Source of the DNA: Stercorarius parasiticus
Lineage: Eukaryota; Chordata; Aves; Charadriiformes; Stercorariidae
Length of the DNA: 64,000 bases
NCBI GenBank assembly: GCA_013396915.1
Contig: VWZL01002583.1
Coordinates: 372,001-436,000, forward strand
Direction: 5' to 3'
Below the pieces are notes generated by a model. It did not search any database. It was not told where the DNA came from and saw nothing but the letters and a program-made list of their open reading frames with translations. A program made the position numbers and the translations under genes. Positions 51,972 through 64,000 of this stretch are shown here, piece after piece. The stretch's first letter is position 1. Every line of letters starts with the position of its first letter.

Positions 51972-51991
51972 CCCTCACCCCACCCCCTCCC
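51972..51991 (-). other. Candidate G-quadruplex near the outer edge of LTR U3
   Basis: Four C runs on the plus strand (51972-51974, 51978-51981, 51983-51987, 51989-51991), with spacers of 3, 1 and 1 bases, give a minus-strand quadruplex motif. It sits about 150 bp upstream of the TATA-like box. Quadruplexes in retroviral U3 regions are known to affect promoter activity; here that is inference. Confidence 0.5.
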
Positions 51992-52028
51992 TTACCAAAA
52001 CCTTGCCACGCAAACTCAATACAAATAT

Positions 52029-55000
52029 GTACCCAACTGGATGGTAGGTGCTAATTAAAAGAGCATAGCAAAGAAAGCAACTGAGAAAACCCCAAGACTT
52101 ACTTGCTTATGATCTAGAAGCTCTTAGTGGAATTATTGATGCAACAGGTATTATTCAAAAAGCATGAAAGCCATTATAGGAATGAAGTATTTACTCTCTC
52201 TGGGATTGTGACTGTAATCCCTACTGGTCTCATATTTGTTGGAGAAAGAAGCAGGAACCAAGGGTTCCAGTCGCAGTCCTTGGTCAGGATTGGAAGGAAG
52301 CAGCAATACACAATTCTGAGAGACACAGCATGAGTGGTTTTAGAAGACAGATTACAGCCCTGAAAGCCAAGGAATCAGCATTTATCAAGTCCAAGAAGAA
52401 AACCGGAACCAAATGGAAAGCCAATGGGTCAGAATGCTGAAAAACCCAAACAGAAGGATCCAAGAACGGAAGCAGTTGCACAATACTAATTATTTGTGTT
52501 ATGTTAGGATCTTCCAAGGGGAATACTGCACTGGCACTGCATAAATCGAAAATTCATTCTGTTGTAAGATAATTGCTCCTTCACTAAAGAACCTTTACAG
52601 TGACATCTAACATACTGAGGAAGATAAGAACTTTGTAAGATCTTTCTTAGGTGAAGATGGTGTTAGAGGTTCTACTACAGATTTCCTCTTCCCCCTCCCT
52701 CAGATCCTGGTTGAAGAGAAGCAGTAAGAACATCACTTCAGCATTTACTTTATTTATTTATTTACTTTATATAGAAATTATTCATACTTTGGTAATTATG
52801 GTAATTATTTTCATGCAGAAATTAGGTTGCTACATAACAATTACTTCATACAAACAATCTTACTTGCAAAAAGATACATCATTATTTCTGCCAACTCTGT
52901 AGAACAAGATTAGCAATTACTTTTTATCTATAGTGATCCACAGAAACATGAAAATTAATGATTTTATATTTTGATATTTACTTTGAAAAACTCTATGAAA
53001 TTGCAATGTCTTTGCAAAGATTACAGGATATTTTTGCTCTCTAACAGAATCTGAAATCTGCTTTACCCAAGGACCACTCACTGTTTCTGTTTAATCCAGG
53101 ATGGGAAGAATCAAAGCATCACAAAGAATTTTTTGTTCTTTTTTTACAAAAGCACTTGACTCACATTCTTGATGTAATCTGACACTTTTAACTTGCTTTA
53201 TGTTGCAATTATGTCATCGCTTTTATCACAACGAATGCTTACCAATATATCGGAGACAGCTCTCCATGTTTTAGCAAACCATCTGCCAGCTGCGGCATCT
53301 GTGATTCTGACTGATAACTAGGTCCCTACATTTCCCTGAGCCAGATGCAGGCAACAATAAACAGGTGGAGCAGGTGACCACCAGAGAGAGGGAAATCGGG
53401 GACTTGTTTTGGTATCTGTTCTGGAACTCTGCTGTGAAACTCTTTTGGGACACCTAACAGAAAGGGTCTGTTTTGTCAGTTCCTAGAAGTTGGGTGTGCA
53501 CCTGTGTGTGCACATACCTAAGATGGAATGGTAGACTGCAAGAAGGGAACTTGACCGACATTTCACTTGGGAAAGCTAACATGTGGCACTTGTGCTGTGA
53601 TAGCTGTTGGCTATGATAGCAAGCTCTGAGAACTCCAGGATGTCACTTAGAGGGTTGTCATTACTAGAATAATTGCAATTACTGGCACACACAACAAAGC
53701 CTTCAGAAAAGAAGCAGAAAAATCTAAGTGCTTTGCTGAAGGCAAACCTACTGAAAGATGATGACAGGTCTTGGGCAGCTGTGGAGAAACTTGCTACAGA
53801 TGAATATGGCTACAATGCCTTTATCTGGTCAGGGATTTTTTGGTTGAGCCTTCTTTTTTTTAAACAATGCTTTTTATTTACATAAATTCTGCATTAACAG
53901 ATGAAAGACCAGTTAACAAAAGGATAAGATGTACTATTGCATTTTTACCTTCTCTGTTTCACAGACAGGGACCCTGCAGCACAAGGGACTGAAAGGAAAA
54001 TTCTCAAAGGTACCTACAAGAATGTCCACAGCATGAGTGAGCATGAACCAGAGACTCTACGCTGGTGCTAAATGAGCTGGCCTGGGAACTAGTATCATAG
54101 GGCTCAAAAACACCCTACTAGGAGGCAGAGCTAATTAACATGGAGCTAAGCTGCTTCAAGGATTCAGGGCAGTTTGTCTGTATGACCCCATGTTGTGGCT
54201 TGTTTCATGCTGCCTGTCCCACAGATAGTTCAGGTGACCCTAGTACTGCATTGCGATATGTGGACATATTTCAGGACACATCTTTTGAGGCTAGGTTCAT
54301 CAACAACAGAAAAAAATAAGTCAGGAACCTCTGTGCAAGAGGAAATGAGGTTTTTGCTTCTCTAGGAAAATTTGTGATTTTGGTCCTTTTTGCAGTATCC
54401 CTTTAAATGTTATTTGAAATGCACTGAATTTTAGACCTAAGTCCGTAAGGAATTTTAGATTACTTTTTGCTTATCAAAATCTATTAGCCAGATGAGGAAA
54501 GAAACCACATAATGTTATTCCCTCACAAAATGGAATGGAAAATGGAAAAACCTCTTTAATGTTCACAAACAATGATAGTTAGCAGTTCTCTGATCAAACC
54601 CTTACCTGCAAACCTGTACTTAGGTACAGCTCCCTCAGTATACACACACAGATTCAGACACATGATTAAGTAGCATTAGAAAAACATCAATCCTAAGCAT
54701 GTAATTACAATGTGCACATTCTCTCTGTGATGCATCTTATTGGAGGTTTTAATGTGTTGCACCTGGCTCTGTCTACATACATCTAGATGTACACACATTT
54801 GCGGCAATACTATTTTCCTTAGGGCTTCTAACTGCCTAAAAAAAAAGTGTTTGACAAGTCATGTGTCCAAAAAAGAACAGAAGGGAGCATATGTTCTCTT
54901 GTAAATAATTAATGGATTTTTTTCCTTCTGTTCTTCAGCTAATTTGGAGTTGTTTGGAGAATCCCCCCCCCCATTTAAAATGTACAAATGCCTCACAAAT

Positions 55001-56818
55001 CATCTCAGATGTTACGGTATCTGGAATCATGCCAAAGGATCACAAACCAAAGTTCATCTGCTTGCTGATTCAACAATCTTGGGATATAGCTGATAGGAAA
55101 TAAAGGGTTACACGTAATAGTCTTTTGGCATCTTGACTTGCTCAGGGATATCAGCTAATGGGCTGCTATGTTAAATTCCATAGCGCACAGAGTCTGTGAT
55201 GTGGTGGATAAAGTTGGAAGCAGCTAATTACTGCGGGAGATCATATTGAGAGCTCACAGTCACTGATTTTTCATGGCAAGAGCTCAAGGGATCCTCCACA
55301 TTGCTTCTTGCACTTGCTGTTCAGCACATAAATCCATCAGTCCCCATAAAGGACTAAAAGGAAAAAAGGTGCTAAGCCAGTATTTGGATTTTGTTTTGAA
55401 CACTACACACTTGATGACTTTGACTACTGAAAAGTTGCAGCTTACTAAAGTCTCGATTTTGCCTAGGAATCTAGTTTAACACCTCAGAGCAGTAGTTACC
55501 AGAGAAGCAAAATAAGAATGAGCATTCTCATTGCCATTACTTTAAAAACTTATTATGAATTTTTCCTAGATACAAGAATGATTTATATTAATGGAAAGAC
55601 TTAAGGGAAGCTACCAAATAAAAAAATGTCTGAAGCTTATCACATGCTACGGAACGTGAATATTGAGGGAGGACGTGCAGCAGTGCAGCTCTGGCACTTG
55701 TGATTGACTTCAGGACTGTTTGGACAATGCTACATGAGAGGTAGGATGCAAGTGGCTGTTCTGTATGCTGTGGGTGTAGTAACAGTAGTGGAAGCCTACA
55801 CTTTATAGTTGTGGTTATTACCATTACACTGAAAAGTACCATGTTAAGCTCAGAAAAACCGGAAAGCACCCTAAGAACTTACAGTTGAAGTTCTAATTGC
55901 ATATGAGAATGCATTCAAGATATTTTACATGAATGCTTACTTACATCAGCCCTCTGTTTTCAAACACAGAGAAGTTTAGATTACGAAGGCTGTTTGGAGG
56001 TCCTGTGGTCTCCAGTTAGCTCAGATAACAGAAAAACCTAATATAGATTCCCTGGACATTCTTAAAAACAAACACAACCTGGTGCCCTTACCCCTTCCTT
56101 TTGTGGCCATCATCAGCTTGTTAATCAAGTTACGGCTCCTATAAGAACCACCTGTATGTTACCGCTATACAGACTTCAGCTTATTCTGAAGTGCTGTACA
56201 GGGCAGCTGTATGCATTGCCAAATACCACATTGAAGAAGCTCAGCCTCGGTGGAAAGTGTAATTTGTGAAGGAACCTGTGCATGTTGTAGACCTCCATAC
56301 AAAACATGAAATAGTAGATCTACAGGGGAAGAAATGCTGACTTGGCTTTTGGAACACTTCATTTGGTGCACTGAGCTTTTAATACCTTAGAGGCACAACT
56401 CAAAACTCAAAGGTTTTAAACATATCCAGGAATTTTTTGGTTTTAGGAGCGCTAATGTGGACCAAGCTTCTCATCTTAAATATTCCCCCAACAAATAAGT
56501 TAAAACAGAATTATAAAAGCTGTGGTAGCACAAAAGCATTATTATCCAGTAGCGGTTAGCTTGTCTTTTAGTTACTAACTACTTAATTTTTGGCTAGTAA
56601 TATAGGAACATTCTTTTCAGAGTAGAAAACTGCAGGTACATTATAATACGGCACTCCCAAAGGACTTTAACAGCGTATTTAAGTGTACATATCATTTAGG
56701 AGTTTAGAAGGAGCAAGTGATAAATATTCTCATTTTCTCTCTTGCCAAAATCTCATCTGTACCAGGAAAACCAATCAGTCATCCAGTAAATGGAATTTAC
56801 AGAACCTCAAACATATAC
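52029..56818. other. Unique AT-rich non-coding DNA
   Basis: No gene or transposon is recognised. A TTTA-type simple patch lies at about 52744-52770 and a 10-base C run at 54963-54972. Open frames reach only 93 codons and are unrecognised. Confidence 0.65.
54963..54972. repeat. C10 homopolymer
   Basis: This is an uninterrupted run of ten C residues in otherwise AT-rich DNA. Such runs are prone to slippage and to sequencing-length error. Confidence 0.9.
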
Positions 56819-57327
56819 ATCCTGACTTGTATCAGAAATAGTGTGGTTAGCAGGACGAGGGAAGTGATCATCCCCCTGTCCTCGGCCCTAGTGAAGCCTT
56901 ACCTCAAATGCTGTGTTCAGTTTTGGGCCCTTCACTACAAGAAAGACATTGAGGTTCTGGGTGTGTCCAGAGAAGGACAACGAAGCTGGTGAGGTGTCTG
57001 GAGAACATGTCTTATGAGGAGCAGCTGAGGGAGCTGGGGTTGTTTAGCCTGGAGAAAAGGGGGCTGAGGGGAGACCTTATTGCTCTCTACAATTACCTGA
57101 AAGGAAGTTGTAGCAAGGTGGGGGTTGGTCTCTTTTCCCAAAAAACAGGTGATAAAACAAGAGAAAACGGCCTCAAGTTGTGCCAGGGGAGTTTTAGATT
57201 GGATATTAGGAAAATTTTCTTCACTGAAAAGGTTGTCAAGCATTGGAACAGGCTGCCCAGGGAAGTGTTTGAGTCCCTGGAGGTATTTAAAAGAAGGGTA
57301 GATGTGGCACTTAGGGACATGGTTTAG
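56819..57327 (+). pseudogene. CR1 ORF2 C-terminal fragment (frameshifted)
   Basis: The first part reads [20 protein letters not shown] and [20 protein letters not shown] in one frame, and leaves the family sequence at about 56957, near GTTCTGGGTGTGTCC. The rest continues in another frame with [35 protein letters not shown] and [20 protein letters not shown], ending at TAG 57325-57327. A one- or two-base deletion around 56957-56965 best explains the shift. It is a non-functional LINE relic. Confidence 0.94.
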
Positions 57328-57408
57328 TGGTGGACTTGGCAGTGCTAGGTTTGTGGTTGGACTCAATGATCTTAAAGGTCTTTTCCAATCTAAATGATTC
57401 TATGATTT
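56819..57408 (+). mobile_element. CR1 LINE, 5'-truncated 3' end
   Basis: It starts near TCCTGACTTGTATCAGAAAT, encodes the ORF2 C-terminal region, then the 3' UTR with GTGGTTGGACTCAATGATC and TTAAAGGTCTTTTCCAA, and ends in GATTCTATGATTT. Its 3' UTR differs from the copies at 10063 and 36208, which suggests a different CR1 subfamily. A 16-base T run follows at 57418-57433. The coding part is frameshifted. Confidence 0.97.
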
Positions 57409-57417
57409 GCTGGATAA

Positions 57418-57433
57418 TTTTTTTTTTTTTTTT
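57418..57433. repeat. T16 homopolymer
   Basis: A run of sixteen T residues begins about 10 bp after the CR1 tail. CR1 does not normally end in poly(A) or poly(T), so the run is probably part of the target region or a later expansion. Confidence 0.9.
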
Positions 57434-58714
57434 ATTTTACAAATAAGAGCAATGCAAATCTAAGAATAAAAACATGAAGCACTGGAATCAGAAGAGAAAT
57501 CCATTGTACAGAGCAGTGAAAGAAATGAAAATCATTATGTATTTTAATTGGGAAGAACAGGAGCAAAGCTGGCTGCTGACACCAATAGTAAGCAAACTGG
57601 TAAACAAACAAATAGAGTCCCCAAAGCTTAAAGGGGCATGTAAGGAAAATCCTTCTCACCCCAGAAAAGCAAATTTCAGGCCATGCAAATGAATTAAGAA
57701 ATTAATGAGAAAGCAAATAAGTTTTCAGGAATTCAACTGAGCTCCAATAAGATGAAATGCTTAACTGAACAAAGGTTGCCTCTGCATCTCAGCTCCTTAA
57801 ATGGTTACTGTGTTCAGTTTACTGTGAGTTCGCACTATGTGTGCTGGCCCCAGGGTCTGTGAAGGCACTGCAAACTGAGAAGCAGAGCTGCACCTGGTAT
57901 AGCGAAAAGACAGGTCTTCAACAGAGGAGGGGATAGTAAGAGATGTAACCCCCAATGTATAAATATTGATAGCACATCAGTGGCTCCGAATTTTTCTGCA
58001 TACCCTGCAAGAATTTCACTACTAAGGTTGATTGTGAAGTGTAGCTGCTGACGAAGTCCTTCATAAGGCAGGAGCTGGAAAAATTTTGCATCCACTGGGA
58101 AAAGAAGCAAGATTCTTCCTGCTTGAATAGCACGGTCAGCATGGCATGAATGCCACCATGGTGCTGTCATTTTACTACAACAGAAACAACACAAGAAATA
58201 CGGGTCATTATGAGTTACAATGGTAAGTCTAAACCCTGATCCCTCCAAAACACATAATCTAACCCTGCATAATCTGTATACTTTGGTTTTACCTATTTGA
58301 TTAAGGAGGAAACGAACACTTATTTGCTTAATACATAGGGCCACTGAAACTAAAGGGTAGAGTTGAGATACTTTATTTCAACATATTTTGCCTTTTAAAG
58401 TAGTGTCCAAGGGGAGAATATTCCAACTAATTAATCTTCCACTCCCTGAACTCTGCTGCAAGTGGGCCCGGCTCGCCTTGTCTCATTACTCCTGCTTCAG
58501 CCCTCAGAGCCACCTCAAGGTGATTATGACTGCTCCACAATACACCACGAGAAATGGTTCCATGCCCTCGTTGGGCTCTGTAAAAGCCATGTTAGAACAG
58601 ACAGTCACATATTGAGATGCCTAAGGTAGCTGTCCCTGCTCTAAAAAAAGGAGAGTGAAAATGCAATAAACTAGCAAGAGTTTTCTCTCTCTGATGTTCA
58701 GCAGCTTTAATTGT

Positions 58715-58728
58715 TTTAATTAATTAAA
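58715..58728. promoter_or_regulatory. TAATTA-rich palindrome, possible homeodomain binding cluster
   Basis: TTTAATTAATTAAA is a 14-base perfect palindrome holding two overlapping TAATTA homeodomain core sites. Further TTAATT or TAATTA-like cores lie nearby at about 58706, 58775 and 58792. This is a pattern often seen in vertebrate conserved enhancers, but also frequent in AT-rich DNA by chance. Confidence 0.25.
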
Positions 58729-61463
58729 TTATTGTTTTATTTAGATTTCCCCAGATGCTGGCTTACCATTCCAATTAACCTGCCTCGACTTTTAATTATA
58801 GTGTCATATGACAGAATGTAAACCCTAGTTATAAAGTTTTCAGCTTGCTTAAAACCTCGGGGGTGAGTACAGAAACACAAGCTTTTTTGTCCCTCGATGG
58901 CTCCATTTCTCTCCCTAGCAAGAGAAATTTAGCAAATTTAAATTACAGTCCATTATACCATAAGCAGCACTGTTCCAGGGCTCAAAATACCATTCCTGGA
59001 GCACCAATGAGAAAGACTTGCCGAACCCATCCACTAGCTGGTGGCACTAAATAAATAAAGTTTTGATCTGTAAAGAAACTCCAAAATAAACGTAGAAAAA
59101 GAAGACAGTAAGGATAAGATTTAGGGTCTCTACAAGATAAATACACAATAAAGCTGTTTATATCTGATATCCACTAAGCATCTTATCAACTCTATTAGTA
59201 GATGGCTTATATCCTTGCTAATCTTTTACTTTGAAACGATGGGATTTCTCAAAGCTAAATATTTAAAAAAAAAAATCTGTTTCTCTCCTTGACATTTCTG
59301 GTCAAGGACTTTTATGGATAGACATCCCAGCACTGCAGACCTACTCCCTTATGCTCTGTGGAAGGGGGAAGAACAAATAAGATAGTTGTTTATACTCATT
59401 GTTGTAACATTAAATTTTACTGTGCATATTAGGATTCTTTCAAGATGCCAATATCCTGGATCAGGGTCTGTTCGACAGGGAAGTCACAAGCTGTTATATT
59501 GGCAGCTGTGCTCAGATCCTCTTTAGTGAGAGCATAGAAAAGAACAGTTTCTTCAAGGTATGTATAAATCCTATTAGCATGGTCAGTTGGCCACACTGAT
59601 GTTAAATTGGTGATTAAGCCTGACAAAACAATGACAGTAACTGTTTTGTCAAAGCAGTCCTTTTAATGGAAGAAAGAAGCTATATGCATGGCCTGAATTT
59701 TGTTAAAGTGGAATGTTATTTGTTAAGGACAACCTGACAGACCAGAAAATCCAAAATTACTCTGCTAAACTTTTGTTGGCTTCTTGTGAAGTCAGTAGAA
59801 ATGGTTGCTTGCCCACATAAGTCTCTCAGTGATGAAAACAAAATATAGGTTACAATGGAAAGAAAAGTTTAAGTGCCTAGAATAGCTGCGCATGTTGTCA
59901 CCTTAATCCATTCAGAGGAGCTAACTTTGCATATAGGGAGCTAAGATAAGAACTTGCCAGCTATTTCACATCTAGCTGATGCATACTCACTCCTGTGACC
60001 ATGGCAGCCTTCGGATTTCTCTAACAGTCATACTCTCTGGCACAGAGCAGCACTGGAATTAGAGCTGTGAAACAGTGCTAAAAGCAACTATTTGCACATG
60101 TCTTGAGTTACCATACTCCAAAGTTCTGGCCAATTCCATAGTGAAATGGCATTAACTTCCAGTGTAAGAAAAGTTCTCATGTGTTTTAAGTTCCAAAAGT
60201 AATATAATGAAGATGGCTGCAACTGGGAGGCATTAACAAAGCTGATCTTCTATCAGTTTGTGAGCGATGCTATGTTTAAACCATCCACACTTGCAAGCAT
60301 CTTTTTGTCATGGGTGCATAGATATGACAGAATTTACGAAATCCATTTATACACCATTTGTCCTGCAATGTGGTCTTTACACCTTGTTTTGACTGACAGT
60401 TAAAAAAAAAAAAAGTATATCATTGTGGAACAAAAGAGTAGGAAAATCTTTTCATTAAATGAATGAATAACATGACCTAGTATCTAAGTGTATAAAAAAT
60501 GGGGAGATTAACATCCTCCTACCTCCCTGAGATGTTCTCAGGCTTTATAAATCAGGAACGTGCTATGGAAATGCCAAAAATTATGTGGGATGCTGCAAGC
60601 TAGATAAAGCCACCCTGCTAGTTATGTGTACCTGCAGGCTAGCTCATACGTTTCTTTATCTGAAAGTTTCTGAGATTTCAGTGTCTGAAGCCAAAATCCA
60701 TCCACACATGACTTCTACAAAGCCAGTGGGCCCCTTCAGAAGTTAATGAGCTATTCCTGAAGATTTTTTAGCAAATGCAAGGCTTTGTTACTTTAAAAAG
60801 TAGGTTGGTTGTTTTTTTTTTTAACCTCTGGAACTGACAAATGTGAGGTAAAAACACAGTAAAGACAATACGCTTCAGTTTTCCCAGAACGTAAAATCAC
60901 AAAAGGTTAATCCCTAGATAGGAGAAAAAATAATATATCTATATTAACAGAAAAGATAAGCTCTAAGCCTCTTATTTGACAAAATTTTACACTGGAGAGT
61001 AGTGCCATTGAAAATAGCTTCATCATGACCTTGAAGAGTCAATGATTGTATTATTTAGAGATGTTGACTGACTGTTCAGCTATGTACATCCAGAAGCTAA
61101 TGCCCAGAAGTCACAGGTGCATACAAAATATCTATTTAAAAATCAAGCTCATTTTAGCTACAGAAAATCCAGAAAGACCAAATGCAATAATTAGTTTTTA
61201 AAACAATCCTATTTATGCCTGGAGATCAACCTAGTGGTAAAAGAAAGCAACTTGAGGGAAAAAAACTTACTCTGAGCCAATTACTGCTGTTACCATTAAA
61301 TTTTCTGAGGAAATATTGACAGGTTTGAGTAGTCTTCACATAACTATCAAATGAGGTCCTTTTTTAACACGTGCTTTTTCCTTGAAAAATTTTAGGGCTC
61401 ACTTGTAAGTCCTGGCTTGTTACTGAAATATACTGATAGAATCTGTGCAGTCACTAGTTTCCT

Positions 61464-61509
61464 TTCCAGGTAATTGATCTACAGGTAATTCCAGGTAATT
61501 GAACTACAT
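61464..61509. repeat. 25-bp imperfect tandem duplication
   Basis: TTCCAGGTAATTGATCTACA (61464 onward) recurs from 61489 as TTCCAGGTAATTGAACTACA, with a 25-base period. The second unit is incomplete at its end. Confidence 0.85.
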
Positions 61510-63604
61510 CAAATATCCTGAATTCTTCATAGACCAAAGGCCTTGGAGACTCCATTTAAGTACATATTTTAGTTTCTTAATCTATTGACCAGCATAGTAG
61601 CATTAATTTGCCTCTGCACTCTTCTGTTGACTTGATTCACACCTGCCTTGTAATTCCTGAATAAAAAGGCCTTTTTTTATGAAGGGAAGGCATCAGCAGT
61701 TTTCTAAAGAGCAGAGCTAAATTCTTCTGAGATCCTCTTTTTTATTTTCTGTACCAGCACCCTCTTAGAGAACTATTTTTAACTCTTCCAGGATTGATCT
61801 ATAGTAATCTCCTTAGTAGACCTTAATTCAGAGAACTTTCTGGCTGTGTCCAAAGAGCTAAATCAAAACCAAGGGCTCGGCTGTGCTTTAGCATCATAAA
61901 GGTACAAACAAAACCCAAATCCTACTTTTAGTTCTCAGCCTATTTAGGCTATTTTCTTTTCCCTTCCCCTTAAACCTTTCAGACCTTACAAAATCAGCTA
62001 GGAATACTGTTAGAAGAAAAGAAGGAAAGGAAGAAAGCTTTGTTACCTCTCTCTTGGCCCAAAGGGTTTGATCATTTTTAAAGTGTAAAAAAATAAAAGC
62101 TCCCCAAATCTTGATGCTATTTGTGCTAGCAGCTCTAATGTTTCTTTCACCTAATACTGTATTGTTAGTTATTAGTCTTCGGTGTGGCACCTCAAAGGGC
62201 AAGTCTAATAGTTTTGCTTTATAGTATCCTTTCAAAGACTAGAAGAGTAACAGCACAGGCATTTTATGAAGACTTATTAGGCCTTATTAGGCAACCTGCA
62301 ACAGATAACAGAAATAGAACAATTAGCTACATTCATCAAGATCACCTAAACAAGGAACAGCATGTCAGACACATTTGTATCCACACCAACAGACAATATG
62401 AATCTCAATATGTAAGTTTAGAAAACTTGTTAGACTTCCGTGCTTTGACAGCGTTATATTTTCTTTCCTTTCATTCTACACTGTGATGAGTTGCTGGCAT
62501 GGAGTTATTTCTTTCAGTTTTGGAATCTAGCCAGGGTTTTTTGCAGTTAGGTGTCTGTAGTGTTCTAGCAAGGGGGAAAAAATGCAAGTACACTGGAGAG
62601 AAACAGGTGCAATCAGGACCTGACAGATCTGGGATCGGTTAAGAAAGTCTGTTATTCATTAATTTTGCAAGGTTCCAGATTTTCCTCCCTTTCTGAAACA
62701 CAATGTTTGGGAATAGAAAATCAGTATCAGCATTTCCAAGCTACAGCTCTCCCTGTGGCAATTAAAAACTTGATCACTTTTACAGCACACCCAATTAAAG
62801 GTAGACTAATAAATGGAAATACACTTAATGGTAGTGGCAAATTTTAAGGGCACCTGCACTTACTGATGCGAGACACGGAGGGAAGAAAGTATTAGGCAAT
62901 CTATGTTGAAGTCCTTGTTCACAACAGACTTCCTATAAGGCTGAGAAAACCACTTTGAATTTCAGTTGCCTGTCTGCAAAGTGAGGACGTGGAAGGCTAG
63001 TGAGAAATGGGAAATCCCAGTATTCTAGTTGCGGTCGTGTCAGTTAAAAGCTTCCATGGTCATTCAGAATAAGTTTTAGAATGATAGGTTTAAGTTATTT
63101 TTCCCAAATATGTCTGATTCATCACAATTCTTCAATGTCCTGGAACAAATACTAAATTTATCTTTGAAGTAAACTTAACTATTAACAGGTCTGTAGTACT
63201 TACTGACAGACTAATAATACATCTACCTTGCCAACTCTGACTGACAATTTCCGTGAAAAGCCTATTAAGCTCATGACACCTTCCATCATATTTGCCTCTG
63301 AAACAGCAATATAGTAAGTATTAAAATTATGAAGATGAAACTGGCTATTCCAAAGTAGCTCATCACCTCAGTAACCTCACTGCAAAAGCATTTTAATAAG
63401 GAAGTTTATTTTTACAACTGAGTAGCTGGAAAGCAGCACCCAAGCATAGTTTCTAGTAGTGTTTATTTTATAAGGTAGCAAGCTTATATAGTAGGATGCT
63501 CAACTATCCCAGTGATTTTAGCATGATTTGTAAAAAAATGCGTAAACATCTTAAAATTCCATCTCAGTAGCTTTTTTAAGGAATATTGAATATCCAAAAT
63601 TATT

Positions 63605-63628
63605 AATTCAAGTTGCAATTCAAGTTGC
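63605..63628. repeat. 12-bp exact tandem duplication
   Basis: AATTCAAGTTGC occupies 63605-63616 and is repeated exactly at 63617-63628. This is a short slippage-type duplication. Confidence 0.85.
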
Positions 63629-64000
63629 AAGTTACTGTCTTGCACAGATCACATTGCAAACCAGTGTCAGAAATGAGAAAACAGTTCAAAGTTCACTGAT
63701 CTCATCAGTCTAGTGATACACCATATAACAGGGTATGCAGCACAAGTAAAGGAAGGCACAAATATCTTCCTTATCAAAAGGGAGAGATAGTTGCACAAGA
63801 AATATCAATCTGAAATAAACAAAGCACCATGGAGACATAAATGTGAGACAATTACTTTAATTAGTAGATGGCTATCTGCTGTTCTAACAGAAAAGACACT
63901 TCAACAAAATAGAATGAACCTGCACGACTCCCTTGGCAACTGCAGCACAGAATAACTTTCTTATTAAAAAGGATATAAAGCTCAGTATAAAGAAGGCAAA

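Larger units (their letters stand above)
50910..52023 (-). mobile_element. Solo LTR of an endogenous retrovirus-like element (about 1.1 kb)
   Basis: A GC-rich island of about 1.1 kb has abrupt edges in AT-rich DNA. On the minus strand it begins TGTATTGAGTTTGCGTGG (at 52023), and it carries promoter signals in the expected order. CCAAT is the complement of 51861-51865, a TATTTAAGA TATA-like box is the complement of 51821-51829, and AATAAA is the complement of 51094-51099. That order gives a U3-R-U5 reading on the minus strand. AATAT occurs just outside both ends (50908-50912 and 52024-52028), a candidate 5-bp target duplication; with that choice the left edge is 50913. No gag, pol, env, primer site or second LTR is present. 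I recall this LTR type from neoavian genomes but do not assign a family name. Confidence 0.85.
57434..64000. other. Unique AT-rich non-coding DNA
   Basis: No exon or transposon is recognised. A 169-codon minus-strand frame (57835-58344) starts at GTG rather than ATG and has no familiar motif. Homopolymer runs lie at 59265-59275 (A), 60402-60414 (A) and 60812-60822 (T). Short tandem duplications lie at 61464-61509 and 63605-63628, and a homeodomain-site-rich block at about 58700-58800. Confidence 0.65.

Noticed and set aside
57835..58344. 169-codon minus-strand open frame
   Set aside because: It begins at GTG, not ATG, shows no recognised motif, overlaps another open frame in a different register, and its length is near the chance maximum for 64 kb of this composition.
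1..64000. CRISPR arrays, operons, ribosome binding sites, tRNA or rRNA genes
   Set aside because: No regularly spaced repeats or RNA-gene sequences were seen, and the CR1 and LTR content shows this is vertebrate (bird) DNA, where bacterial feature types do not apply.

Overview
The window looks like a stretch of bird nuclear genome, non-coding as far as can be read. The key evidence is five copies of the CR1 LINE, the dominant retrotransposon of birds, each ending in the typical short ATTCTATG-type repeats. A roughly 1.1 kb LTR (50910-52023) resembles a type I know from neoavian birds; that narrower placement is from memory and is an inference. The DNA is AT-rich by eye, poor in CpG, and full of stop codons in all frames, as expected of introns or intergenic DNA. 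One assembly gap (N run) lies inside a CR1 copy. I could not recognise an exon of any host protein, a tRNA, an rRNA, a CRISPR array or any bacterial feature.

Layout: 1-4420 unique AT-rich DNA with two neighbouring short tandem duplications (2504-2551, 2642-2687). 4421-4775 a diverged minus-strand CR1. 4776-10062 unique DNA with a loose group of unexplained minus-strand open frames (7313-8946). 10063-11420 the longest CR1, minus strand, with a recognisable but broken reverse transcriptase. 12667-12874 a short minus-strand CR1 end. 12875-36207 a long unique stretch with microsatellites, a perfect AT-rich palindrome (30139-30161), and a GC-richer patch near 33650-33780. 36208-36878 a plus-strand CR1 interrupted by the gap 36405-36646. 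36879-50909 unique DNA with a GC-rich patch (40340-40620), simple repeats, and a possible G-quadruplex (47015-47035). 50910-52023 a solitary LTR, minus strand, with visible CCAAT, TATA and poly(A) signals. 52029-56818 unique DNA. 56819-57408 a plus-strand CR1 followed by a T run. 57434-64000 unique DNA, including a homeodomain-site-rich block near 58700-58800.

No genes work together here. The only coding-like material is dead retrotransposon sequence plus open frames inside the LTR. The items most worth checking are the LTR with long open frames on both strands, the disagreement between gap length and CR1 spacing, and a few candidate regulatory or conserved blocks. I did not find an undescribed biological system.
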